Source: Kangiella taiwanensis (GTDB taxonomy: Bacteria > Pseudomonadota > Gammaproteobacteria > Enterobacterales > Kangiellaceae). Taken from it: 64,000 nucleotides of DNA. The notes beneath the pieces were generated by a model. The model saw only the letters and a program-made list of their open reading frames with translations, ran no database searches and was not told the origin of the DNA. Made by a program: the position numbers and the translations under genes. The DNA is taken from NCBI RefSeq assembly GCF_020005165.1, contig NZ_JAHCLT010000001.1, positions 1 to 64,000 of the forward strand, written 5' to 3'. How positions within the stretch are numbered: the stretch's first letter is position 1; each line of letters starts with the position of its first letter. This document shows positions 44,924 to 53,461 of the stretch, in pieces.

Positions 44924-45787
44924 ATGATCACCGTCAAAACCATTGCAGAATTGCAGCAAGCATTGCTAGAACATCGTCAAACAGGAAAGACCATTGGCTT
45001 TGTTCCGACCATGGGGAATTTGCATCAAGGTCACTTGAGCTTGGTCGATAAAGCCAAGGAAATGTCTGATGTCGTGGTGGTCAGTTTATTTGTTAATCCA
45101 ACGCAGTTTGGGCCCAATGAAGATTTCGACTCCTACCCACGAACATTTGATGCGGACTGTGAAAAACTATTGAACCACGATACGGATATCGTTTTCGCAC
45201 CAAGCGTTGAAGAAGTCTACCCTGGTTTTTCTGACAACCCTGCTCGCCCCAACCTAACCAGCGTGCATGTCGCGGACCTTGGTCAAGATCATTGCGGAGC
45301 ATCACGCCCAGGGCACTTTGACGGGGTCACCACCATCGTGACTAAATTGTTCAATATGGTTCGCCCAGATATAGCTATCTTTGGTCAAAAAGACTTCCAG
45401 CAACTAGCTATCATTCGTCGCATGGTGCAAGACCTCAACATGCCCGTGACCATTATCGGCGCGCCGATTTTGCGTGAAGCCAATGGCCTAGCCATGAGTT
45501 CCCGCAATGGCTACCTGAGCCAAGAACAAAAAGATCATGCTGCTGGCATTCAACGCGTTTTGCAGTGGGCCAAAGAGCAGCTGGCCAACCACAAACTGAG
45601 TTTCGATCAAGTTGAACAGTCTGCTGTAAACCAATTAACGGAACAAGGCTTTCGCGTCGATTATTTCAATATTGCTAACGCGGACACGCTGCAAGTCGCA
45701 GAAACCTCCGACAAGAACCTTGTGATCTTAGCCGCTGCTTTCCTCGGAAAAGTAAGACTCATCGATAATGTAACGCTTACGCTTTAA
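44924..45787 (+). CDS. panC: Pantothenate synthetase
   Basis: Condenses pantoate and beta-alanine with ATP to give pantothenate. At 287 aa it is normal. It has the adenylate motif PTMGNLHQGHLSLV (HIGH-like), VVVSLFVNPTQFGPNEDF, FGQKDFQQL, and SSRNGYLS (KMSKS-like). No panD follows, so beta-alanine must come from elsewhere. Its stop codon is followed immediately by a small open frame (45788-45943). Confidence 0.97.
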   Translation: MITVKTIAELQQALLEHRQTGKTIGFVPTMGNLHQGHLSLVDKAKEMSDVVVVSLFVNPTQFGPNEDFDSYPRTFDADCEKLLNHDTDIVFAPSVEEVYPGFSDNPARPNLTSVHVADLGQDHCGASRPGHFDGVTTIVTKLFNMVRPDIAIFGQKDFQQLAIIRRMVQDLNMPVTIIGAPILREANGLAMSSRNGYLSQEQKDHAAGIQRVLQWAKEQLANHKLSFDQVEQSAVNQLTEQGFRVDYFNIANADTLQVAETSDKNLVILAAAFLGKVRLIDNVTLTL

Positions 45788-45943
45788 ATGCACACACCAA
45801 TTGTCGACAGATTCCCGCTTTCGCAAGAGAGCAAAGTAAGCTTAGATTTGCTCAGCAAAGACAGAAACTACCCGAATAACCGATATGACGGTTTGTCACT
45901 TTCGCCTTTTTTCGATTTGGTTTATGCTGAGACAATCGATTAA
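45788..45943 (+). CDS. Possible 51-residue small protein after panC
   Basis: An ATG directly abuts the panC stop (TAAATG) and opens a 51-codon frame ending before acs. The product starts MHTPIVDRFPLSQESK and is Leu/Ser/Asp-rich with no motif I recognise. There is no Shine-Dalgarno beyond what translational coupling to panC would supply, and the segment must also hold the acs promoter. An AACCG-N6-CGGTT dyad (45878-45893) lies inside it. It may be a chance frame. Confidence 0.2.
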   Translation: MHTPIVDRFPLSQESKVSLDLLSKDRNYPNNRYDGLSLSPFFDLVYAETID

Positions 45944-45982
45944 AGAAAAAAATATAAAGCTTAGTGATTACAGGAGTCAGAA

Positions 45983-47914
45983 ATGTCAGAGGTGAAAACC
46001 TATCCCATCATCAATAACCCTCAATATAAGCCGCATATTGATGAAGACACATACCACCGTATGTACCAACAGTCGGTACAAGATCCCGATAAGTTTTGGT
46101 CTCGTATGGCGCACCAGTTTGTGGATTGGTTTGAGCCGTGGGAAGAAACCAGCAATGTTGACTATAACAAGGCTGAGATTAGCTGGTTCAAAGGCGGTAA
46201 GCTTAACGCTTCCTACAACTGTATTGATCGTCACTTAAAAGACAAAGCCGATCAAACCGCTATCATTTGGGAAGGCGATGAACCCGACCAGCAACGCTAC
46301 ATCAGTTTCCAAGAGTTGCATGATGAAGTCTGTCGCTTCGCTAACGCATTAAAATCTCGCGGCGTTAAAAAAGGTGATCGTGTCTGTATTTACATGCCGA
46401 TGATTCCTGAAGTTGGCTACGCCATGTTGGCTTGTGCTCGAATCGGTGCTATCCACTCTGTCGTTTTTGGCGGTTTTTCTCCTGAAGCTCTGAAAAGCAG
46501 AATTCTGGACAGTGATTGCCAAGTGGTTGTCACCGCCGACGCAGGCGTACGTGGTGGCAAACAGGTGCCATTAAAAGCTAATGCTGACGAAGCTTTGAAG
46601 GGATGCCCTGATGTTCATACCGTGATGGTGGTAAAAAGCCAAAATAACGATATAGAGTGGCACACTGAGCGCGATGTCGATTACAACGTCTTAAAGCAAG
46701 ACATGCAGCCAGAATGCGCTCCTGAAGTCATGGACGCAGAAGATCCACTGTTCATCCTTTACACCTCAGGCTCAACCGGCAAACCTAAAGGCGTGATGCA
46801 TACCACAGGCGGCTACATTCTTTACACTGCCATGACGCATAAATACATTTTCGACTACCACGATGGTGATATTTACTGGTGTACGGCTGACGCAGGATGG
46901 ATCACCGGTCACTCCTATATTTTCTATGGCCCACTCGCCAACGGTGCGACTACCTTAATGTTTGAAGGCGTACCGAATTATCCTAATGCTTCACGCTTTT
47001 GGGATATTGTCGATAAACACAAGGTCAGCCTCTTTTATACCGCGCCAACCGCTATACGTGCACTGATGGCTGGTGGCGACGAAGCGGTGACCAAGACCTC
47101 GCGCCAATCGCTGAGAGTTTTAGGCACGGTTGGTGAGCCGATTAACCCTGAAGCATGGGAATGGTACTTTAATGTTGTCGGCGAAAAGCGCTGTCCTATC
47201 GTTGATACTTGGTGGCAAACGGAAACAGGTGGTATTTTAATTTCACCACTTCCGGGCGCAACAAAGCTTAAACCGGGATCTGCGACCCGTCCTTTCTTTG
47301 GCATACAACCTGCGTTACTGGACACGGATGCCAATGAACTCGATGGTGTCGCAAGCGGCAGTTTAGTCATGAAGCACTCATGGCCTGGGCAGATGCGCTC
47401 CGTGTGGGGTGATCACCAACGCTTTTACGACACCTATTTTTCACAATTTCCAGGGTACTATTTTTCTGGCGATGGAGCACAGCGCGATGGCGATGGTTTT
47501 TATTGGATCACAGGTCGTATGGACGATGTTCTTAACGTTTCAGGCCACCGTATGGGCACTGCTGAGATCGAAAGCGCACTGGTGCTTCACGAGTCGGTCG
47601 CCGAAGCGGCTGTAGTCGGTTATCCTCACGATATCAAAGGCCAAGGCATTTATGTCTACGTGAATTTAATGAAAGGCAAACAAGGGTCGGATGAACTAAA
47701 AGCGGAGCTCATTGCTCATGTGGCCAAAGAAATAGGTCCTATTGCCAAGCCTGATAAACTTCAGTTTGCAGATGACTTACCGAAAACCCGCTCGGGCAAG
47801 ATCATGCGCCGTATTTTGCGTAAAATCGCGGAAGACGATATTGAAAACATCGGCGACACCTCTACCCTAGCGGAACCCGCCGTAGTCGAGAAACTCATTC
47901 GCGAAAAGCTCTAG
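45983..47914 (+). CDS. acs: Acetyl-CoA synthetase
   Basis: An AMP-forming acetate-CoA ligase (643 aa) for acetate assimilation in the cytoplasm. Motifs in order: the N-terminal PYNCID-like SYNCIDRHL, the P-loop [28 protein letters not shown], the hinge [13 protein letters not shown] and the C-terminal [11 protein letters not shown]. The lysine of that last motif is the conserved site of regulatory acetylation. It is monocistronic, with a long hairpin after its stop that reaches into the convergent DUF1853 gene. Confidence 0.97.
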   Translation: MSEVKTYPIINNPQYKPHIDEDTYHRMYQQSVQDPDKFWSRMAHQFVDWFEPWEETSNVDYNKAEISWFKGGKLNASYNCIDRHLKDKADQTAIIWEGDEPDQQRYISFQELHDEVCRFANALKSRGVKKGDRVCIYMPMIPEVGYAMLACARIGAIHSVVFGGFSPEALKSRILDSDCQVVVTADAGVRGGKQVPLKANADEALKGCPDVHTVMVVKSQNNDIEWHTERDVDYNVLKQDMQPECAPEVMDAEDPLFILYTSGSTGKPKGVMHTTGGYILYTAMTHKYIFDYHDGDIYWCTADAGWITGHSYIFYGPLANGATTLMFEGVPNYPNASRFWDIVDKHKVSLFYTAPTAIRALMAGGDEAVTKTSRQSLRVLGTVGEPINPEAWEWYFNVVGEKRCPIVDTWWQTETGGILISPLPGATKLKPGSATRPFFGIQPALLDTDANELDGVASGSLVMKHSWPGQMRSVWGDHQRFYDTYFSQFPGYYFSGDGAQRDGDGFYWITGRMDDVLNVSGHRMGTAEIESALVLHESVAEAAVVGYPHDIKGQGIYVYVNLMKGKQGSDELKAELIAHVAKEIGPIAKPDKLQFADDLPKTRSGKIMRRILRKIAEDDIENIGDTSTLAEPAVVEKLIREKL

Positions 47915-47932
47915 GTCTGTGTTGTTAGAATT

Positions 47933-47974
47933 GAGTGTTTGTAGCTAGGTTTACACACTAAGCTTCAAACACTC
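47933..47974. terminator. Hairpin between acs and the DUF1853 gene
   Basis: A perfect 9-bp outer stem GAGTGTTTG/CAAACACTC encloses a smaller AGCT/AGCT stem. The right arm lies inside the last codons of the convergent DUF1853 gene. It could stop acs transcription, though no T run follows. Confidence 0.45.
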
Positions 47975-48842
47975 GGGCCTTGGCTTTTTTTAGCCAGTCC
48001 TCAGTTACCACAAAGCCACGCATCATTTCTTCACCATCACGCACGCCAACAACCTGCTGAATACGCTGAAACTCATACTGTTCATTGTGACCGTGAATGA
48101 GAAAAGCTTTATCATCAATCAGTGATAACTCTTTAACCTCCATAGGCGAAATAGGTGACAGCCAATACATTTTTGGCAATAAGTACCAATCAATGCCGGA
48201 GCTTAGTTGGAGGTGCGCAAAAGATTCCCAGCTGGTCCAGAAGCCCTTAAGATGACTCGGGTTAACTTCATTTGGGAATCTAAACTTTTCTTGCATGAAG
48301 TCTTCTAAAGGATAAAAAAGTCGGCCACGTGTTAACACCTTAACCTGATCAATTGTAATGTCCTGTTGCTCTAACCAAGGAGCAATCGTTTCATCATTTG
48401 ATAAAGCCAGTTGGTGTTCAAACAATCGCTGATGCTTATGATCAAAGCGGTCTCTTAAATTAGGACCTACCCAATGATGAAGCTCCCTACCTGAACCAAT
48501 CTGCAAGTAGAACTTTACGGCCAGCTCACAATGGATGGTGTAGCTCAATACCTTATCGAAAAGAATAGAATCGAACTCACCATAGGTGTGTTTGTTGATT
48601 ATTACTTGGTAGTTATGCTTGACTGAATCTAGGCTTTCACAGCGATTGGTGAGATGCTGCCAGAGTTGTTCGAAATAAACTCCCAGTCGGTGCGTATCTT
48701 TAAATTGAAAGTTGTCATCAGCCTCCATTCGACTCATTAACTCATCAGTACTCATATGACGAGTTAGCGCCAATAGCTCTGGTGAACGCAACATCCAATT
48801 TAAGTCATTTTTATAGCGCGTCATCGTATCTGGCGAACACAT
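47958..48842 (-). CDS. DUF1853 family protein
   Basis: A 294-residue cytoplasmic protein of the DUF1853 family, function unknown. The diagnostic central segment HCELAVKFYLQIGSG...HHWVGPNLRDRFDHKHQRLFEHQL is present, and the fold resembles nuclease-like families in its E-x-K-type pattern (ELAVKF), which is only suggestive. Two ATGs are possible (48842, 48824), neither with a clear ribosome binding site. It converges with acs and is transcribed alone. Confidence 0.8.
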   Translation of the reverse strand: MCSPDTMTRYKNDLNWMLRSPELLALTRHMSTDELMSRMEADDNFQFKDTHRLGVYFEQLWQHLTNRCESLDSVKHNYQVIINKHTYGEFDSILFDKVLSYTIHCELAVKFYLQIGSGRELHHWVGPNLRDRFDHKHQRLFEHQLALSNDETIAPWLEQQDITIDQVKVLTRGRLFYPLEDFMQEKFRFPNEVNPSHLKGFWTSWESFAHLQLSSGIDWYLLPKMYWLSPISPMEVKELSLIDDKAFLIHGHNEQYEFQRIQQVVGVRDGEEMMRGFVVTEDWLKKAKARVFEA

Positions 48843-48891
48843 CCAGTGAGGTTTGAAATATCATAGCAGAAATGATGATAGCTGGGGGCAT

Positions 48892-48930
48892 AAAAAAACC
48901 AAGGCTAGCCTAACAAGGCCAACCCTGGTT
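48892..48930 (-). terminator. Strong minus-strand intrinsic terminator
   Basis: On the minus strand a 14-bp stem with a TTGTTA loop pairs fully, using three G-U wobbles, and ends in TTTTTTT. On the plus strand the same three positions are A-C mismatches, so the hairpin was shaped for minus-strand RNA. It lies upstream of the DUF1853 gene, not after any annotated minus-strand gene. Confidence 0.75.
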
Positions 48931-49028
48931 CTAGAGGTATGAATTTCACAGGGGTAGTCTAATCAAGGAGAGAAAAATTCATACAAGGTTAGAATCACTA
49001 AGGGGTAGTTCATGTATTCCAACGCTTA
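48892..49028 (-). ncRNA. Candidate small regulatory RNA
   Basis: A minus-strand transcript of about 137 nt is suggested. A TATAGT -10-like box (49035-49040) is followed by non-coding sequence ending in a 14-bp terminator hairpin (48897-48930) plus T run. No minus-strand gene lies between the two signals. A central 10-bp inverted repeat (48937-48946 with 48975-48984) would fold. Its loop contains CUCUCCUU, complementary to Shine-Dalgarno sequences, and ACUACCCCU, a motif that occurs a second time nearer the 5' end. The -35 box is poor, so the start is tentative. Confidence 0.4.
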
Positions 49029-49121
49029 AGTAAAACTATACCGAAAATTAGTGTTAAGATATTGAGGGTTTCGGTAAAAACTAAGAAAAGTTATGTAAAG
49101 GCTACTGACTATTCTTTACAC

Positions 49122-49150
49122 TTGAGAAAGCCGCTGCATGCTACTATTGT
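49122..49150 (+). promoter_or_regulatory. Promoter of the two-component operon
   Basis: TTGAGA (49122-49127), a 17-bp spacer and TATTGT (49145-49150) precede the response-regulator start by about 55 bp. A TTTACA a few bases upstream is an alternative -35. Confidence 0.5.
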
Positions 49151-49209
49151 GAATAACTGGCTGTTTTTTAAGATCAAAAATGGGTTCAGTCTGTTTTACA
49201 AGGAATAAT

Positions 49210-49908
49210 ATGGTCAAATTACTAATTGCCGACGATGACATTGAGCTTTGCCAACTTCTTCAGGAATACCTGACGCAAGAAGGCTTTGAGATTACTCTTG
49301 CCCACGATGGTGGCTCAGCTGCAAAATTGATTCTTAACGACACTTTCGACTTGATGGTGTTAGACGTTATGTTGCCCAACATGAATGGGTTTGATGTCTT
49401 AAAAGAAGTCCGTAAAGAGTCGCAAGTACCGATTTTGATGTTAACCGCTCGCGGAGATGAAATTGATCGTATTGTCGGACTAGAGTTAGGCGCTGATGAC
49501 TACATTGGCAAGCCTTGTAACCCAAGAGAGTTAACAGCCAGAATTCGCTCGATACTGCGCCGGACCGAAACAGATTATAGCCGTCAGAAGAAAAAGCTTC
49601 GCTCGATTCATTTGGATGATCTTTATATCAACCCAGGTTCACGTGAAGCGCTGGTCAATAATGAAGCGATTAAACTTACGGCTACGGAGTTTGATATTTT
49701 GTATTTACTGGCCAATCAGGCCGGCGAACTTGTTAAGCGTGATGATTTATCAGAAAAGTGTTTGGGCCGCTCACTCGAAGCATATGATCGAAGTATTGAT
49801 ATGCACATTAGTAATCTTCGCCGTAAGCTCGGCACAGACATCAAAGGTGAAGAGCGAATAAAAACCGTTCGGGGTGTCGGTTATCAGTATGTTTCACACG
49901 ATACGTAA
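49210..49908 (+). CDS. OmpR-family response regulator (CpxR-like)
   Basis: A 232-residue DNA-binding response regulator. The receiver domain has the acidic pair in LIADDD, phospho-acceptor Asp52 (VLDVMLPN) and Lys101 (GKPCNPRE). The C-terminal winged helix includes KLTATEFDILYLLANQAGELV and DMHISNLRRKLG. The ATG at 49210 is supported by AAGGA 5 bp upstream; an ATG at 49180 has none. It overlaps the sensor kinase gene by 20 nt. Similarity to CpxR in motif choice and kinase layout suggests envelope-stress control, but the target genes are unknown. Confidence 0.93.
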   Translation: MVKLLIADDDIELCQLLQEYLTQEGFEITLAHDGGSAAKLILNDTFDLMVLDVMLPNMNGFDVLKEVRKESQVPILMLTARGDEIDRIVGLELGADDYIGKPCNPRELTARIRSILRRTETDYSRQKKKLRSIHLDDLYINPGSREALVNNEAIKLTATEFDILYLLANQAGELVKRDDLSEKCLGRSLEAYDRSIDMHISNLRRKLGTDIKGEERIKTVRGVGYQYVSHDT

Positions 49909-51316
49909 ACTCGCTAAACCCAACCTTTTTTGGAAGATTTTCTTATGGTTCTGGTTAGCTACTTTGCTAACCCTTACCAGTGTGATATTCCTATATAGCA
50001 TGACCTCTAAAGACACGAGGTTAGTGCCCATTGCAGCCAAAGAATCAGAGCTACTACGACAAACAGCCATCACCATTCAATTGCGTCATGTGATTGAAGA
50101 GTATCAGAATGGCTTACCCATCCAACCCAGTGGCTCAACCAAAGAACTTGATAATACGTTTATAATTAATAATCAAGGTTATGAAATTTCTGGTAAAACC
50201 GTACCTGAGGTTATATACCAATTAAGCGCTTACTATAAGCAAAGAAACCGACCGGCTACGGTGACAATCAATAATTATTCCTACTCGGGACCAGAGATCG
50301 TTTTTAGCCGCGGACAGTACTACCTTCTTTTTATCAAGCAAAAAAGCCAACAGCACTTTAGTACATTAGTATCAGATTTTTTTCACTCTATTAGTATTTG
50401 GCAACTTTTAGCTGCTTTGGGTATTAGTTTTCTAGTTTGTTTTGCACTAGCTTGGTATTTAACTCGGCCTATTCATCAACTACAAAAAGCAACCAAGGCC
50501 ATCGCCAAAGGTAACCTGCAAGCCCGAGCTAAAGACTATATCGGCAAAAGAGCCGATGAATTCCATGATTTAGCCGAAGATTTTGATTTAATGGCAGACC
50601 GAATTAATCGCATCATCATGTCACAGAAACGTTTACTAAGTGACGTTTCGCATGAACTCCGTTCACCTTTGACTCGCATGCAGATCGCAGCCAGCCTAGC
50701 TCAAAAGCACAGCCAAGGTGACCAAAACGCAGCGGCCTGCTCTCACCATATTGAGCGAATTGAAGTAGAGGTTGAACGGCTAGATGAGCTGATTGGCGAA
50801 TTATTGCAAGTAGCCGCCCTAGAGCGTGGCCAACAACATCAGCAAGTAGACACTTTTGTGGTGAATGATTTATTGGATGTCATTATCAGTGACGCACAAT
50901 TTGAAGCAGCGGCCAATAACAAAGAGGTTATTTTCAATAACAGCAAGCCTATCAGCTTTAAGGGCTACTACAATTTATTGGCTCGTTCAGTCGAAAATGT
51001 TATCCGTAACGCGATTCGTCATACACCTGATGGTACTCAGGTTACTGTCACGGTGAGCGAACATAACGCATTTTTTAGTATTGTAATTCATGACAAAGGA
51101 CAGGGAATTGATGAGGCTCACTTGGACAAAATATTCGAACCTTTCTACCGCCCCACCGAGGCTCGGGAGCGCAGCTCAGGCGGCACAGGGTTAGGCCTGA
51201 CTATTGCAAAACGGGGCATAGAGGTTAATGGTGGAACTATTTCTGCAGAAAATGCGAGCGATGGTGGGCTCAAGGTCACCATCAATCTACCGAAAAACAG
51301 TCCTGCATATACCTAA
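49889..51316 (+). CDS. Sensor histidine kinase (CpxA-like)
   Basis: An inner-membrane kinase of 475 aa. Two membrane helices (about 14-37 and 168-190) frame a ~130-residue periplasmic sensor, followed by a HAMP domain (about 190-245). The DHp helix has phospho-acceptor His255 (DVSHELRSPLTRM). The ATPase domain has N-box NVIRNAIRHTP, DKGQGI and GGTGLGLTIAKRG. The ATG at 49889 lies within the end of the regulator gene, with a GTG five codons earlier as alternative. It is the cognate partner of the CpxR-like regulator. Confidence 0.93.
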   Translation: MFHTIRKLAKPNLFWKIFLWFWLATLLTLTSVIFLYSMTSKDTRLVPIAAKESELLRQTAITIQLRHVIEEYQNGLPIQPSGSTKELDNTFIINNQGYEISGKTVPEVIYQLSAYYKQRNRPATVTINNYSYSGPEIVFSRGQYYLLFIKQKSQQHFSTLVSDFFHSISIWQLLAALGISFLVCFALAWYLTRPIHQLQKATKAIAKGNLQARAKDYIGKRADEFHDLAEDFDLMADRINRIIMSQKRLLSDVSHELRSPLTRMQIAASLAQKHSQGDQNAAACSHHIERIEVEVERLDELIGELLQVAALERGQQHQQVDTFVVNDLLDVIISDAQFEAAANNKEVIFNNSKPISFKGYYNLLARSVENVIRNAIRHTPDGTQVTVTVSEHNAFFSIVIHDKGQGIDEAHLDKIFEPFYRPTEARERSSGGTGLGLTIAKRGIEVNGGTISAENASDGGLKVTINLPKNSPAYT

Positions 51317-51332
51317 TACTTAAGAAGCAACC

Positions 51333-52034
51333 TTATATCAGCTCTAATGATTGAGCAATATTCCAGAGCAGTAACAAAGCAAGTCCTATCAGCAGTAGTC
51401 CTAAGACGCGATCAATCCAGTGCCCAAATTGGTTAAAGAATCCGCGAACTTTATTGCTGGATAAAATATAAGACAAAAATACAAACCAAGCTGCCGTTAC
51501 CACTGCCATCCAAATACCATAAAAACTTTGCACCGCTAGTGGTGTGCTTGGCTCAACCAGAGTGGTAAATAGTGATAAGAAAAACAATGTGGCTTTTGGA
51601 TTTAAAACGTTAGTCACAAACCCTTGCCGAAATGCTTTGCCATCAGTCATGCCCGATCGTTGATCCATGTGTTGAACACTTTCATTCGCAGTGGCTTTAT
51701 TGCTGCTTGAATCACTTGCCTTCGCCTGCAAAGCACCATAACCGATGTACATTAAGTACCCCGCGCCTGCTAGCTGAATCAGCGTAAACAACCACTGTGT
51801 ACTTTGAATCAAAATGCCGATACCCAGCACAGCATAAGCAACGTGAACAAATATCGCGAGGCCAATACCTAAACTGGTAATAATGGCAAAGCGTTTTCCA
51901 AAAACCAAGGATTGGCGCATCACGATAGCAAAATCAGGGCCTGGGCTCATTACTGCTAACAGGTGCGCTGAGGCAATCAACAGGAACTGTTGCCAATACT
52001 CAGCCAGGTTTTGTATAAAGTCTTGCCACCACAT
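51333..52034 (-). CDS. LysE/RhtB-family amino acid exporter
   Basis: A 233-residue inner-membrane transporter with about six helices, expected to export amino acids or homoserine lactone-like molecules. The family motif SPGPDFAIVMRQSL near residue 32 is clear, and FVTNVLNPKATLFFLSLF marks helix four. A hydrophilic loop (about 115-135) is rich in Ser/Lys/Asn. The start overlaps the DedA stop by 1 nt (TGATG), so the two are co-translated. The substrate is unknown. Confidence 0.9.
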   Translation of the reverse strand: MWWQDFIQNLAEYWQQFLLIASAHLLAVMSPGPDFAIVMRQSLVFGKRFAIITSLGIGLAIFVHVAYAVLGIGILIQSTQWLFTLIQLAGAGYLMYIGYGALQAKASDSSSNKATANESVQHMDQRSGMTDGKAFRQGFVTNVLNPKATLFFLSLFTTLVEPSTPLAVQSFYGIWMAVVTAAWFVFLSYILSSNKVRGFFNQFGHWIDRVLGLLLIGLALLLLWNIAQSLELI

Positions 52035-52810
52035 CAGCCAATCACTTCGAGAATCTTTTTTGATAATTCAATCATCAGTGAGCCGTAAGAACTGATCACC
52101 AAAAATACAACAACACTTACCATGACAAAAAGAGTTATCGCTAGTTTAAGATTGAAATAGCCCGACAATTCCATTGTTTTTCCAGAACGTAGCGCTGTAC
52201 GCTGTGCCATCAGTTCACGAATATAACCGCCCAGGAGCCATAAACATACTGCCATCGTGACCAGACAACCGACTAAAATGATAACCTCATGCTTTTGGAA
52301 AGTTAACGCAGCGCCTAACACAACACCTGGCATCAGATAGACTGGCGCCCAAATTAATGTTGCCATAACCACGGCTAACAAAAACTTTTTGGCCGGCATA
52401 TCGAGAATACCCGCTATCAAAGAAATGACAGCTCGAATTGGCCCGATGAACTGTCCCACAAGAATTCCTGCAAATCCATGCTTTTTAAAGAAGACTTCTG
52501 AGCGACGGAGCAACCCTTGATGGCGCTGCACCCAAGGCCAATGATGAACGCGATCTTTAAACGCAACTCCAACTAAATACGACACGGCTTGGCCTAATGT
52601 TGCACCAGCAAAACAAAAGAAGGCTATGGGCCAAAAGCTCAAGGTTCCTGCACCTATTAAGCTTCCGACGCCAACAAGGAGCAACCAACCAGGCATCGCC
52701 AAACCGATAATAGCTAGCGATTCTAAAAAGGCGATAGCAAAAACGGCCGCACCTGCCCAATGAGGGTTTGCCCGGATCCACTCAATAATGTTATTTACAA
52801 TCTCTTCCAT
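52034..52810 (-). CDS. DedA-family membrane protein
   Basis: A 258-residue DedA/SNARE-associated protein; relatives flip phospholipid carriers such as undecaprenyl phosphate and affect membrane potential. It contains the E-x-L-x3-G region FAIAFLESLAIIGLAMPGWLL, the GAxxGxxxxYxxG stretch and FKKHGFAGILVGQFIGPIR with the conserved Gly/Arg pairs. A C-terminal helix pair extends beyond the core. It is translationally coupled to the LysE exporter gene downstream. Confidence 0.9.
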   Translation of the reverse strand: MEEIVNNIIEWIRANPHWAGAAVFAIAFLESLAIIGLAMPGWLLLVGVGSLIGAGTLSFWPIAFFCFAGATLGQAVSYLVGVAFKDRVHHWPWVQRHQGLLRRSEVFFKKHGFAGILVGQFIGPIRAVISLIAGILDMPAKKFLLAVVMATLIWAPVYLMPGVVLGAALTFQKHEVIILVGCLVTMAVCLWLLGGYIRELMAQRTALRSGKTMELSGYFNLKLAITLFVMVSVVVFLVISSYGSLMIELSKKILEVIG

Positions 52811-52977
52811 GGGAGCTAATGATGAATAAAGTTACAGCAAAAGTCGAACTATTTTTGTAAGGCTTTATTTTATATAAAATTTGGAACAGCTTAATCATTC
52901 GTTGCTCTTGCTTATTTCACAACCCTCGTTTATCGTTTCTGTATTCTATTTTGTCTTATTTAAGGACTGGGTCATTT

Positions 52978-53424
52978 ATGAGCAATGATTACAAAACCAT
53001 TATCCAACAACGCCAACCACAGGAAGTCGAAGTATTCCATAATGTTCACCCAAGTGTGAAGCCACCCAAAACGGATTTGGACGATCTCTACAGTGATCAT
53101 GAAAAAATTAATGATTACCGTTCCTCTGGCGAGTTAATTAGAAGTCTAGCTCGGACGATAAAAAAGTGGCGCCAGCATATGCCGAAAGATGCAGAGCCGA
53201 CAATTGTAGCCATGCTCAACGGCGGCTTACAGATACAAGTTTCTCGTTTGGTACAAGAATCTTTCCATGGCATACGCATAGAAGGTACTGCCGGCGGCAA
53301 CCCCTGTATGGTTTTAGCACACCAAAGTAACGTTGAATTGCTGTGTTATGTTCAGAAAGTTCCTGAAGAGGAACCAGACAGACGTATTGGTTTCGTCATC
53401 GATGGCGAAGAAACCGAAGAATAA
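52978..53424 (+). CDS. Uncharacterised small cytoplasmic protein
   Basis: I do not recognise this 148-residue protein. It has no signal peptide or membrane helix. A polar N-terminal half (Gln/Asp/Lys-rich, DLDDLYSDHEKIND) precedes a helix SGELIRSLARTIKKWRQHM. A beta-rich, hydrophobic C-terminal half follows, with a GLQIQVSRLVQESFHGIRIEG stretch and an acidic tail. An in-frame TTG at 52951 could lengthen it by nine residues. It is alone on its strand, converging with the ACT-like gene. Confidence 0.65.
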   Translation: MSNDYKTIIQQRQPQEVEVFHNVHPSVKPPKTDLDDLYSDHEKINDYRSSGELIRSLARTIKKWRQHMPKDAEPTIVAMLNGGLQIQVSRLVQESFHGIRIEGTAGGNPCMVLAHQSNVELLCYVQKVPEEEPDRRIGFVIDGEETEE

Positions 53425-53461
53425 TCTATTGATAAACTGACGCAGGAAGTCACTACCGAAA

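Larger units (their letters stand above)
48843..49209. other. 367-bp intergenic region with a small-RNA candidate and a two-component promoter
   Basis: The left part holds a minus-strand terminator, an inverted repeat and paired AGGGGTAGT direct repeats. The right part holds the promoter of the response-regulator gene. No convincing small coding frame was seen. Confidence 0.6.

Noticed and set aside
45878-45893. AACCG-N6-CGGTT dyad upstream of acs
   Set aside because: Short half-sites and 90 bp from the gene; not distinguishable from chance without comparison.
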